Made by a program: the position numbers and the translations under genes | Part shown: positions 30,187 through 38,077 of the stretch, piece by piece | How the letters are laid out: each line of letters opens with the position of its first letter | How positions within the stretch are numbered: the first letter of the stretch is position 1 | Notes under the pieces: generated by a model | The model's database searches: none | Told to the model about the DNA's origin: nothing | What the model saw: only the letters and a program-made list of their open reading frames with translations | Assembly: GCF_001428825.1 (NCBI RefSeq) | Contig: NZ_LMIT01000011.1 | Location: 410,460-449,469 of the forward strand | DNA length: 39,010 bases | Direction: 5' to 3' | Origin: Nocardioides sp. Root240 | GTDB lineage: Bacteria > Actinomycetota > Actinomycetes > Propionibacteriales > Nocardioidaceae

Positions 30187-31578
30187 TCAGAAGAGCCTGC
30201 GCATCAGGGCGCGCGCCTTCGGCCCGTAGGGCGGGTAGACGATGGACGGGTCGGGCCTGAAGCCCTTCACCGCGACCGACTTGCGGTGGCTGAGGGCCTG
30301 GAAGCCCCACTCGCCGTGGTAGGCGCCCATGCCGCTCGCCCCCACGCCGCCGAAGGGCAGGCTCGGGATGAGGTAGTGGATCGCGCAGTGGTTGACCACG
30401 GCCCCGCCGGCCGGGATCTCCTCGACCAGCCGGTCCGCCACGGACCGGTCCTTGCTGAACACGTACAGGCCCAGCGGCTTGGGCCGCCCGTTGACGAAGC
30501 CGATCACCTCGTCGACCGAGGCGAACCCGCGGACCGGCAGGATCGGGCCGAAGATCTCCTCGGTCATCGCGGGCTCGTCGACGGCGGGGTCGACCAGGAT
30601 GGTCGGCGTGATGGTCAACGCCTCGGGGTCGGTGACGCCGCCCTCCACCACCACCCCCGACGTCTTCTCGAGGTAACCCGCCAGGCGGTCGAACTGGCGC
30701 CGGTTGACGATCCGCTTCGGCCCCTCCTCCGCGGTGAAGGTCGCGATCGTCTCGCGGATCTTCGCGACGAGCTGCTCCTTGACCGAGTCGTGCACCAGGA
30801 CGTAGTCGGGCGCGATGCAGGTCTGGCCCGAGTTCATCAGCTTCACCCACGCGATCCGGCGGGCCACGACGTCGAGGTCGGCGTCGGCGGTCACGATCGC
30901 GGGACTCTTGCCGCCGAGCTCGAGGATCACCGGGGTCAGCGTGTCCGCAGCCCCGGCCATGATCTTGCGACCGATCTCGGTGCCACCGGTGAAGAAGGCG
31001 TGGTCGAAACCGAGCGCGAGCAGGGCCTGGGTGGTCGGGCCGTCGCCCTCGACCACCGCGAAGGCGTCCGTGTCCAGGTACTCCGGCAGTGCCTCGGCCA
31101 TCAGGCGCGACGTCGCCGGGGCCACCTCCGACGGCTTGAGCACGACACAGTTGCCGGCCGCGAGCGCGGCGACCATCGGGCCGAGCGAGAGGTTGACCGG
31201 GTAGTTCCAGGGACCGATCACCAGGGCGACGCCGAGCGGCTCGTACTGGATCCGCGCACTCGCCGGCATCTGGGTCAGCGGCACCCGCCGACGCTGCGGG
31301 CGCATCCACCGGCGCAGCTGCTTGATCGCCAGCTCGGCCTCGCCCTTCGGCGGCGCGATGTCGCCGAACCACGACTCGAACGGGCTGCGGCCCAGGTCGG
31401 CCGCGAGCGCCTCGGCGATCTCGGTCTCCCGCTCGGCGAGGAAGCGGACGATGCCCTCGAGCTGCGCCCGGCGCCACTCGTACGAACGGGTCCGCCCGGA
31501 GGCGAACGTCCGCCGGAGTCGAGCGATCAGGTCGTCGAGCCCGGCGTCGTGACCGGTGGCGGCGGTGGTCTCAGTCAT
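30187..31578 (-). CDS. aldehyde dehydrogenase (class 3-like)
   Basis: 463 residues, the short length of the ALDH3/coniferyl-aldehyde type. Catalytic Cys254 (SGQTCIAPDY), Glu220 (LELGGKSP), Asn125 (PWNYP), NAD loop FFTGGTEIG. The C-terminus GFRPDPSIVYPPYGPKARALMRRLF is basic/hydrophobic and may touch the membrane. It should oxidise a fatty or aryl-alkyl aldehyde to the acid. It lies 14 bp after the P450 gene and ahead in pathway of the CoA ligase of the same operon. ATG at 31578 with GCGAGG upstream. Confidence 0.93.
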   Translation of the reverse strand: MTETTAATGHDAGLDDLIARLRRTFASGRTRSYEWRRAQLEGIVRFLAERETEIAEALAADLGRSPFESWFGDIAPPKGEAELAIKQLRRWMRPQRRRVPLTQMPASARIQYEPLGVALVIGPWNYPVNLSLGPMVAALAAGNCVVLKPSEVAPATSRLMAEALPEYLDTDAFAVVEGDGPTTQALLALGFDHAFFTGGTEIGRKIMAGAADTLTPVILELGGKSPAIVTADADLDVVARRIAWVKLMNSGQTCIAPDYVLVHDSVKEQLVAKIRETIATFTAEEGPKRIVNRRQFDRLAGYLEKTSGVVVEGGVTDPEALTITPTILVDPAVDEPAMTEEIFGPILPVRGFASVDEVIGFVNGRPKPLGLYVFSKDRSVADRLVEEIPAGGAVVNHCAIHYLIPSLPFGGVGASGMGAYHGEWGFQALSHRKSVAVKGFRPDPSIVYPPYGPKARALMRRLF

Positions 31579-31592
31579 GGTGGTGTCCTCGC

Positions 31593-32882
31593 TCAACGCA
31601 GGGTGTAGGGCATCCGCTTGACCGCGCGGACGAAGTTGCCGACCAGGTACTCGGGCTCCCCGACCTCGAGGGTGGGCGCGCGGTGCAGCAGGTTGTCGAA
31701 GATCTCGCGGAGCTGGATCTTGGCGACGAAGTTGCCCATGCAGAAGTGCGGACCGCCTCCCCCGAAGCCGACGTGCGGGTTCGGGTCGCGCAGCACGTCG
31801 AACCTGTCGGCGTTCTCGAAGACCGACTCGTCGCGGTTGCCGGAGGAGTACATCATCGCGATCCAGTCGCCCTCGCGGACCTGCGCGCCACCGAGCACCG
31901 TGTCCTGGGTGGCGGTACGACGGAAGGTCATCACCGGCGAGGCCCACCGGACGAACTCCTCGATCGCCGTACCGATCCGGCCCTGGTAGTCCTCGAGGAG
32001 CAGCGCCTTCTGCTCCGGGAACTGCTGGAGGGCGCGGGTCGTGAGGCTGATCGAGTTGCGGGTCGTGTCGTTGCCCGCGACGGACAGGAGCACGAAGAAG
32101 GCGCCGATCTCGTCGTCGGTCAGCTTCTTGCCGTCCACCTCGGCGTTGACGAGGCCCGACATCAGGTCGTCCTGCGGGTTGTTGCGCCGCTCCTCGGCGA
32201 GCTCCATGCCCATCATCAGCAGACCGACCAGCGACTCGTTGAGGACCTCGCCGGGCTCGCGGCCCGCGGCGACCTCCTCGTCGGCCCACGACACCATGCC
32301 GTCGGCGTGGTGCGCGGCCTCGAGCCGCTTCTCGACGTCGGTCAGGCCGATCATCTCGTAGATGGTCCACATCGGCAGCCGCTTGGAGACCACGTCGACG
32401 AAGTCGCCCTCGGGGTTCGCGAGCAGGTTCGTGACGATGTCGTGCGCCTGCCGCTTGATCTGGTCCTCGATCGTCTTGACCCGCTTCGGGGTGAACGCCG
32501 AGCTGACCAGACGACGGATCACCGGGTGCCGCGGCGCGTCCATGCCCAGGAAGCTGCCCGCCGCCTCGTTGACGTCCTCCGGCACCTCCTCCATCTGGAA
32601 GCCCTGACCCGAGCAGAACAGGTCGGTCCGCTTGCTGACCTCCTGGATCAGGGCGTGGCTGGTGACGACCCAGACGCCCTCGTTCTCCGACGGGATCAGG
32701 GCGCCCTCGATCGGACGGTGCCAGCTGATCGGCGCCTCGGCCCGGAGCTTCTTGAAGGTGACCTCGCGCTCCTCGGCGGTCTGCGCCCAGAACGAGAGCT
32801 CGGAGATGCTGTCGGGGTGGAAGGTGCGCGGCACGGTGACCTCGGGCGCGCTGTCCTCGGTGGCGTTCTCGGTGACGGTCAT
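31593..32882 (-). CDS. cytochrome P450
   Basis: 429 residues: I-helix AGNDTTR (269-275), ExxR in EFVR (309-312), haem loop FGGGGPHFCMGN with ligand Cys381. The AGNDTTRNS motif and overall style resemble the actinobacterial CYP124/125/142 group, which hydroxylates terminal methyl groups of lipids and sterols; the subfamily is not assigned. Soluble, needing a ferredoxin and reductase, most likely those at 134-1584. Start ATG with AGGAG; begins 2 bp after the CoA ligase stop. With the aldehyde dehydrogenase and ligase it forms a complete alkyl-to-acyl-CoA module. Confidence 0.94.
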   Translation of the reverse strand: MTVTENATEDSAPEVTVPRTFHPDSISELSFWAQTAEEREVTFKKLRAEAPISWHRPIEGALIPSENEGVWVVTSHALIQEVSKRTDLFCSGQGFQMEEVPEDVNEAAGSFLGMDAPRHPVIRRLVSSAFTPKRVKTIEDQIKRQAHDIVTNLLANPEGDFVDVVSKRLPMWTIYEMIGLTDVEKRLEAAHHADGMVSWADEEVAAGREPGEVLNESLVGLLMMGMELAEERRNNPQDDLMSGLVNAEVDGKKLTDDEIGAFFVLLSVAGNDTTRNSISLTTRALQQFPEQKALLLEDYQGRIGTAIEEFVRWASPVMTFRRTATQDTVLGGAQVREGDWIAMMYSSGNRDESVFENADRFDVLRDPNPHVGFGGGGPHFCMGNFVAKIQLREIFDNLLHRAPTLEVGEPEYLVGNFVRAVKRMPYTLR

Positions 32883-32884
32883 GG

Positions 32885-34420
32885 TCAGACTCCTGTCGGG
32901 ACGTAGAGCTTCTCGAGCTCGCGCTTGACGAGCTTTCCGGTGGGCAGGCGCGGGATCTCGGCGATGAAGTCGACCGAGCGCGGCGCCTTGAAGTGGGCGA
33001 TCCGCTCGCGCGTGTAGTCGATGAGCTCCTGGGCGAGCTCCTCCGACGCCGCCGACGGGTCCTTGAGCTGGACCACGGCCTTCACCTGCTGGCCCATCTC
33101 CTCGTCGGGGACGCCGATCACGGCGACGTCGTAGATGGCCGGGTGCAGGGTGAGCACGGCCTCGACCTCGGCCGGGTAGATGTTCACCCCGCCCGAGATG
33201 ATGGTGAAGGACTTGCGATCGGTGAGGAAGAGGTAGCCGTCCTCGTCGAGGTAGCCGAGGTCACCGACGGCCGTCCACGTCTCGTGGACCGGGTGCGTCG
33301 CCTCCGCGGTCTTCTCCGGGTCGTTGTGGTACTCGAACGGACGCGTCTCCCGCTCGAAGTAGACCGTGCCGACCTCGCCGGCGGGCAGCTCGTTGCCCTC
33401 GTCGTCGCAGATGTGCGCGACGCCGATCATCGCCTTGCCGACCGTGCCGCGCTTGCTGAGCCACTCCGGCGAGGAGACGAAGGTGATGCCGTTCTGCTCG
33501 GTGGAGCCGTAGTACTCGAAGACCACCGGTCCCCACCAGTCGATCATCGCCTGCTTGACGTCGGGCGGGCAGGGCGCCGCGGCGTGCACGGCGAGCCGGA
33601 GGGCGTCGTGCCGGTACCTCGCCCGCGTCTCCTCGGGGAGCTGGAGCATCCGCACGAACATCGTGGGCACGAACTGGGCGCACGTGACGCCGTACTGCTC
33701 GATGGCGGCGAGCGCGCCCTCGGCGTCGAACTTCTCCATCATCACGACGGTGCCGCCCAGGGAGTGCACGGCGCCGCTCCACTTGAGCGGGGCGGCGTGG
33801 TAGACCGGCGCCGGCTGCAGGTAGACGTCGCCCGGTCCGACCTGGAACGGTCCGCCGAGCAGGCCTGCGATCGGGTCGCCCGGCTGGTCGACCTGGATCG
33901 GCAGCATGGCCTGCTTCACGCCCTTCGGGCGTCCGGTCGTGCCGGAGGAGTACATCATGTCGGAGCCGCGGGGCTGGTCGGTGAGCCTCTCACCGGCGCC
34001 TGCCAGCAGCTCGTCGTACGACGCGTAGCCGGCGACGTCACCCCCGAAGGCGAAGGCGTGCTCGACCTGCGGGGAGAGCTCGCGGACCCGTCCGGCGACC
34101 GGTACGGCGGCGGAGACGACGAGCGCCTTCGCCCCGCTGTCGCCGACGATGTAGGCGATCTCGTCGGCACTGAGATTGCGGTTGACCGGCGTGATGTAGA
34201 GGCCTGAGCGCAGGCAGGCCCAGTAGATCTCGAAGCACTCGGCGGCGTTGTCGGTCAGCATCGCGACGACATCGCCCTTGGCCAGTCCGAGGGCGTGCAG
34301 TGCGCTGGCGAGCCGCGCCGAGCGGTCGTCGAGCTCGCCGTAGGTGATGGTCCGTCCCGACCCCGTCATCACGACGGCCGGGTGGTCGGGGTTCGTCGCC
34401 GCGTGGACTCCTGGGTACAT
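32885..34420 (-). CDS. acyl-CoA ligase (AMP-forming), FadD-type
   Basis: 511 residues: MYSSGTTGRPKG, YYGSTEQNG, AVGDLGYLDEDGYLFLTDRKSFTIISGGVNIYP and catalytic Lys in PTGKLVKREL. The ATG at 34420 has GGAAGG upstream. First gene of the ligase-P450-aldehyde dehydrogenase operon, divergent from the SDR at 34574. It probably activates the acid produced by its two operon partners, or the starting acid. Confidence 0.92.
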   Translation of the reverse strand: MYPGVHAATNPDHPAVVMTGSGRTITYGELDDRSARLASALHALGLAKGDVVAMLTDNAAECFEIYWACLRSGLYITPVNRNLSADEIAYIVGDSGAKALVVSAAVPVAGRVRELSPQVEHAFAFGGDVAGYASYDELLAGAGERLTDQPRGSDMMYSSGTTGRPKGVKQAMLPIQVDQPGDPIAGLLGGPFQVGPGDVYLQPAPVYHAAPLKWSGAVHSLGGTVVMMEKFDAEGALAAIEQYGVTCAQFVPTMFVRMLQLPEETRARYRHDALRLAVHAAAPCPPDVKQAMIDWWGPVVFEYYGSTEQNGITFVSSPEWLSKRGTVGKAMIGVAHICDDEGNELPAGEVGTVYFERETRPFEYHNDPEKTAEATHPVHETWTAVGDLGYLDEDGYLFLTDRKSFTIISGGVNIYPAEVEAVLTLHPAIYDVAVIGVPDEEMGQQVKAVVQLKDPSAASEELAQELIDYTRERIAHFKAPRSVDFIAEIPRLPTGKLVKRELEKLYVPTGV

Positions 34421-34486
34421 CGGGGCACCTTCCGATTTTCGAAGCTGGATGAGATTCCCGCCTGTGGGAGGCGTCACACGCTACCG

Positions 34487-34502
34487 TAACTTGAGTTATG
34501 CT
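34487..34502 (+). promoter_or_regulatory. Element B copy 3 (34574 SDR promoter)
   Basis: TAACTTGAGTTATGCT, read towards the SDR. TAAC and GTTA form an inverted repeat and TATGCT (34497-34502) is a plausible -10. The opposite strand faces the CoA ligase operon (start 34420). Confidence 0.6.
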
Positions 34503-34537
34503 GGACGTCCAGAGTTCGCCTTGTCACATCGCGAACT
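34501..34537 (+). promoter_or_regulatory. Palindromes in the SDR 5' leader
   Basis: Directly after element B lies a perfect 12-bp palindrome CTGGACGTCCAG (34501-34512), then an inverted repeat AGTTCGC/GCGAACT (34513-34519 and 34531-34537, 11-nt spacer). They fall in the predicted 5' leader of the SDR gene, about 37-73 bp before its ATG. They may be further operator sites or an RNA hairpin; no known family is recognised. Confidence 0.5.
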
Positions 34538-34573
34538 TTCTGATTCCATCTTAAAAAAACTCCTGGAGGCGAC

Positions 34574-35416
34574 ATGAGCTCATCGACCGGAACCCGCAGC
34601 CTCGACGGCAAGCGGATCGCCATCACCGGCGCTGGTCGCGGCATCGGGCGGGCCACCGCGGACGAGCTGCACCGCCGCGGCGCCCTGGTCGCGATCGGTG
34701 ACATCGACGTCGACGCCGCGAAGGACGCGGCGACCGCGATCGGCAGCGACGTGACCGCCCACCACGTCGACGTCACCGACAGCGACTCCTTCGCCGCCTT
34801 CCTCGCCGACGCCAAGCAGGCCATGGGCGGCCTCGACGTGCTGGTCAACAACGCCGGCGTGATGCCGATCGGGCACTTCCTCGACATCCCCGAGTCCACG
34901 GTGCGCCGCGCCGCCGAGATCAACCTGCTCGGCCCCACCCTCGGCATGCGTGCGGCGCTGCCCGACATGCTCGCCCAAGGGCGCGGCCACATCGTCAACG
35001 TCGCCTCGGTGGCCGGCAAGGCGGCGGTGCCCGGCGGTCTCTACTACTGCTCGCACAAGGCCGGCGTCATCGCGCTGACCGAGGGAGCGCGACTCGAGTT
35101 CGGCGGCCGCGGGATCGACTTCACCTGCGTGATGCCGTCGTTCACCAACACCGACCTGATCGCCGGCACCAAGGGCACGAAGTTCCTCAAGAACGTCGAG
35201 CCCGAGGACGTCGCGAGGGGCATCGCCGAGGCGATCGAGCACAAGCACAAGGACGTCTACCTGCCCCGGTCGCTGCGCCAGATCACCTTCACCCAGACCC
35301 TCACCGGTCGCCGGCTGCGCGACTTCCTCAACCGTCGCCTCGGCGCCTACGACACCTTCCTGGACATCGACCAGACCGGTCGCGCGGCGTACAACGACCG
35401 GATCAACAAGAGCTGA
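34574..35416 (+). CDS. SDR-family oxidoreductase
   Basis: 280 residues: GAGRGIG cofactor loop (~17-23), GDIDVDA after strand 2 (NAD-type Asp), NNAG, catalytic SVAGKAAVPGGLYYCSHKAG (Tyr/Lys). The C-terminal ~60 residues (DVYLPRSLRQITFTQTLTGRRLRDFLNRRLGAYDTF) extend beyond a FabG core, as in SDRs of classical type with membrane- or lipid-related substrates. CTGGAGG precedes the ATG. A carboxyltransferase gene follows 11 bp after its stop. Confidence 0.9.
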   Translation: MSSSTGTRSLDGKRIAITGAGRGIGRATADELHRRGALVAIGDIDVDAAKDAATAIGSDVTAHHVDVTDSDSFAAFLADAKQAMGGLDVLVNNAGVMPIGHFLDIPESTVRRAAEINLLGPTLGMRAALPDMLAQGRGHIVNVASVAGKAAVPGGLYYCSHKAGVIALTEGARLEFGGRGIDFTCVMPSFTNTDLIAGTKGTKFLKNVEPEDVARGIAEAIEHKHKDVYLPRSLRQITFTQTLTGRRLRDFLNRRLGAYDTFLDIDQTGRAAYNDRINKS

Positions 35417-35427
35417 GATCCCCCTCG

Positions 35428-36978
35428 GTGAACGAGACCGGCCCCCACCCGCACCACGCCGCGCACGCCGCGCTCCTCGACGAGGCGCGCGGCGAGGCGG
35501 TCCGGCGTCAGCACGACCGCGGCAAGCTGACCGCGCGGGAGCGGATCGCCCTCCTCGTCGACGAGGGCACCTTCCGAGAGATCGGCGCCCTCGCCCGCCC
35601 CGAGGCGCCCGGCCCTCGCGGTGAGCCGCTGCTCGGCGACGGCATCGTCACCGGCACGGCGCGGATCGACGGGCGGCCGGTCGTGCTCACGGTCAGCGAC
35701 TACACGGTCGCCGGCGGCAGCAACGGCCTCGTCGGCAACGAGAAGTGGCGCCGGTGCGCCGAGATTGCCGCGACGCGCGGCATCCCTCTCGTCATGCTCC
35801 TCGACGGCGGCGGGCACCGCATCCACGAAGGGCTCGACGCGCGCGACTTCGCCGGCGGCTTCGACATCCAGGAGATGCAGACCCGTCTCAGCGGCTGGGT
35901 GCCGATGGTCGCCGCGATCCTCGGCCCCGGCTACGGCCAGCCCACCCTGGCCGCGTCGATGTGCGACTTCGTCGTCGCGGTCCGCGGGATCTCGAGCATC
36001 GGCATGGCCCCGCCGGCCCTGGTGCGGGCGGCCACCGGGGAGACCACGGACGCGGAGGCCCTCCACGGCGCGGACGCGCAGGCGTCGTACGGCTCCATCG
36101 ACCTCGCGGTCGACACCGAGGAGGAGGCACTCGACGCCCTGCGCTGGTACCTCGACCTGCTGCCCTCCAACGCGGAGGCGGAGCTGCCGCGCGAGGTCGC
36201 CGCACCGCCCCGGCCCGACGCCGCCGCAGCCATCGACAGCGCCGTGCCCGCAAGCCTGCGGCAGGCCTACGACATGGCCGAGGTGATCACCGGCATCGTG
36301 GACGAGGACAGCGAGGTCGAGCTGAAGGCCGCCTTCGCGCCCAACCTGATCACCACGCTCGCCCGGGTCGAGGGGCGCCCGATCGGCATCGTCGCCAACC
36401 AGCCCCTGGCCCTCGCCGGCATGCTCGACGCGGACGCCGCCGACAAGGCTGCCCACTTCGTGTCCCTCTGCGACGCCTTCGGGATCCCGCTGCTCGTGCT
36501 CATCGACCTGCCCGGCCTGGCCGTCGGGGCCGACGCCGAGCGTTCCGGGCTGGCTCGATCGAGCGCACGTCTCTCGCTCGAGCTCGGGTCGGCGACGGTG
36601 CCGACGTTCACCGTCGTCGCCCGCAAGGGCTACGGCGGCGGCTACGTGATCATGTCGGGCGGGCGCACCTTCCACCCCGAGCTCGTCGCGGCCTGGCCGC
36701 ACGCCGAGACCGCCGTGATGGCGCCGGAGACCGCGATCGAGCTGGTCTTCCGGCGCGAGCTCGCCGAGTCCGAGGATCCCACCCAGCGCCGCAAGGAGCT
36801 CGCCGAGCAGTTCCGCGGCCAGCTCGGCGCGGTGCGCGGCGCCGAGGGATTCGGGTACGACGTCGTGCTGCGCCCCAGCGAGACCCGGGCCTGGCTGGCC
36901 GACCTCCTGCCGGTCCTCCCCCGGCACCGGATGATGCAGTCCCTGACTCCGCGCCGCCACGGCGTGGGGCCGCTCTGA
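35428..36978 (+). CDS. acyl-CoA carboxylase, carboxyltransferase (beta) subunit
   Basis: 516 residues with both halves of the carboxyltransferase fold: N-domain near DYTVAGGSNGLVGNEKWRRCAEIAATRGIPLVMLLDGGGHRIHEG, C-domain with PIGIVANQPLALAGMLDADAADKAAHFVSLCDAFGIPLLVLIDLPGLAVG and KGYGGGYVIMSGG. It transfers CO2 from biotin to an acyl-CoA (propionyl-, 3-methylcrotonyl- or geranyl-CoA-type). No biotin carboxylase or biotin carrier lies in the window, so a partner must be elsewhere. GTG start with a poor ribosome site, 11 bp after the SDR. A role in propionyl-CoA removal or branched-chain carboxylation fits the island. Confidence 0.9.
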   Translation: MNETGPHPHHAAHAALLDEARGEAVRRQHDRGKLTARERIALLVDEGTFREIGALARPEAPGPRGEPLLGDGIVTGTARIDGRPVVLTVSDYTVAGGSNGLVGNEKWRRCAEIAATRGIPLVMLLDGGGHRIHEGLDARDFAGGFDIQEMQTRLSGWVPMVAAILGPGYGQPTLAASMCDFVVAVRGISSIGMAPPALVRAATGETTDAEALHGADAQASYGSIDLAVDTEEEALDALRWYLDLLPSNAEAELPREVAAPPRPDAAAAIDSAVPASLRQAYDMAEVITGIVDEDSEVELKAAFAPNLITTLARVEGRPIGIVANQPLALAGMLDADAADKAAHFVSLCDAFGIPLLVLIDLPGLAVGADAERSGLARSSARLSLELGSATVPTFTVVARKGYGGGYVIMSGGRTFHPELVAAWPHAETAVMAPETAIELVFRRELAESEDPTQRRKELAEQFRGQLGAVRGAEGFGYDVVLRPSETRAWLADLLPVLPRHRMMQSLTPRRHGVGPL

Positions 36979-37046
36979 CCTCCCCTTGTGGTCCGCCGGG
37001 GACCGGCGCACACTGCAATTGGGGGGCCTCGGGAAGGAAGCGCACC

Positions 37047-37721
37047 ATGAGCGACAGCAGCGGACCCGGCGTCGACACCCTGGCCGACACCGTCACGGAG
37101 ACCCACGACGTGCTCACCACCCGGCTCGCCGACGCCGAGGCGTGCCGGCCGACGCGGGAGCTCCCGCGTGACCGGATGCGGGCCACGGACCCGTTCCTCG
37201 CCAGCACGTCCCGGCACGTCGCGGCGGTCAACGCCGTGCTCGGCCCGGCCGCCCGGCGCCACCTGCCCGACGGCCGCCGCCGCACCCGGGAGCTCGCCCG
37301 CCAGAGCCGGCGCCTGGAGGGGGCGCTGTTCCAGACCAAGTCGAAGCTCTACGGCTCGACCTTCGTCGTACGCCGGCCGTGGGCGTCGATCTGGCACGAG
37401 GTCGGCGAGGAGCTCGACGCCTTCTGGACCCTCGAGCGCGGCCTCGTCGACGACCTCGCGACCCGCACCTCCGTCGCCGACCGCGACGCCCTCGCGGAGC
37501 GCCTGTTCCGGGCGGAGCGCCACGTGCCGACGCGTCCTCACCCCTACCTCCCCCACCGCGGGGTGACGGGGCGCGTCGCGCGGCAGGTCGCGCTGCGGGT
37601 GGACCGCTTCTGGGACACCGCCGAGGGGCGGATGGTCCCCGAGCCGGTGCGGCCGCACCGTTCGCGCGAGGGCCGGATGACCCAGTACCTGCTCGCCGAC
37701 CCGCACGTCGAGGGACACTGA
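37047..37721 (+). CDS. conserved hypothetical protein, possibly hemerythrin-like
   Basis: 224 residues from an ATG with GGAAGGAAG upstream. No motif that settles the family. It is helical and rich in Arg/His/Glu: RHVAAVNAVLGPAARRHLPDG (~56-76), SIWHEVGEELDAFWTLERGLVDDLA (~115-139), RAERHVPTRPHPYLPH (~153-168). The spaced His and Glu residues and the late HP-rich turn recall actinobacterial hemerythrin-domain proteins, a weak resemblance only. The C-terminal third is positively charged (RVARQVALRVDRFW...). It is outside the catabolic logic of the island. Confidence 0.65.
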   Translation: MSDSSGPGVDTLADTVTETHDVLTTRLADAEACRPTRELPRDRMRATDPFLASTSRHVAAVNAVLGPAARRHLPDGRRRTRELARQSRRLEGALFQTKSKLYGSTFVVRRPWASIWHEVGEELDAFWTLERGLVDDLATRTSVADRDALAERLFRAERHVPTRPHPYLPHRGVTGRVARQVALRVDRFWDTAEGRMVPEPVRPHRSREGRMTQYLLADPHVEGH

Positions 37722-37732
37722 CAGGAACCACT

Positions 37733-37749
37733 GCTAACTGTGGCAAGCA
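37733..37749 (+). repeat. 17-bp direct repeat, copy 1
   Basis: GCTAACTGTGGCAAGCA, 12 bp after the stop of the hypothetical gene. It matches copy 2 (37824-37840) at 15 of 17 positions, 91 bp apart, same orientation. Both sit upstream of the riboswitch and may be binding sites for a regulator of the cell-wall hydrolase gene. Confidence 0.6.
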
Positions 37750-37823
37750 GCGCCGAACGCGCCCTGCGTTACGGTGAATTCACGTGAGGATCGCCACCCC
37801 GGGAAGGTGACCGGGGCCACTGC

Positions 37824-37840
37824 GCTAACTATTGCAAGCA
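37824..37840 (+). repeat. 17-bp direct repeat, copy 2
   Basis: GCTAACTATTGCAAGCA. Differs from copy 1 only at positions 8 and 10. No clear promoter -10 at a fixed distance could be drawn, so the role (activator site, part of the promoter, RNA element) is open. Confidence 0.6.
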
Positions 37841-37863
37841 TGCGGCAATGGTGGCGTACAGCC

Positions 37864-37880
37864 CTCCCCGACCCGGGGAG
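37864..37880 (+). other. GC hairpin before the riboswitch
   Basis: CTCCCCG-acc-CGGGGAG, a perfect 7-bp stem with a 3-nt loop, 36 bp before the riboswitch core. No T-tract follows, so it is not a standard terminator; it could be part of the leader RNA. Confidence 0.45.
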
Positions 37881-37915
37881 GCCGCCCACGCGCGCCGAGG
37901 CCCGTGACGACGTGG

Positions 37916-38063
37916 AGCGACATCGCACAACGATGAAGTAGTCACGGGCACGGGAGAACCGAGCACCACGCCGTCCGCACGCGGACGGCTCGGGGCGAAG
38001 GAACCACAGGTTCCGGGGCACCAGCAGCCCTAGCCCGACAGGTCACCTCTCGCAGGCGTCGCT
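37916..38063 (+). promoter_or_regulatory. c-di-AMP riboswitch (ydaO/yuaA-type)
   Basis: The leader carries the conserved blocks of the ydaO class: CACGGGAGAACCG (37957-37969), CTCGGGGCGAAGGAACC (37987-38006 region) and TAGCCCGACAGGTCACCTC (38031-38049), then CGCAGGCGTCG. The closing stem can be drawn between AGCGAC (37916-37921) and GTCGCT (38058-38063). These RNAs bind cyclic di-AMP and usually switch off cell-wall hydrolase and potassium/osmotic genes; an NlpC/P60 gene immediately downstream is the classic actinobacterial target. Directly after the core, CGGAG-aaa-CTCCG (38065-38077) is a small hairpin that includes the ribosome site and ends at the ATG, a possible means of translational control. 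Confidence 0.85.
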
Positions 38064-38077
38064 GCGGAGAAACTCCG

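Noticed and set aside
31579..32370. An in-frame N-terminal extension of the aldehyde dehydrogenase
   Set aside because: It lies opposite in phase to the P450 coding frame, which has all P450 motifs; the dehydrogenase length from 31578 is normal for its class.
1620..34502. Elements A and B as KstR or KstR2 steroid-regulator operators
   Set aside because: Their cores do not contain the TAGAACnnGTTCTA or AAGCAAGnnCTTGCTT type sequences, and the island lacks the kst/hsa steroid ring genes.
37774..37783. GTGAATTCAC as a CRP-type site upstream of the riboswitch
   Set aside because: The half-sites are separated by 2 bp and not by the 6 bp expected for TGTGAN6TCACA; kept only as an unexplained short palindrome.
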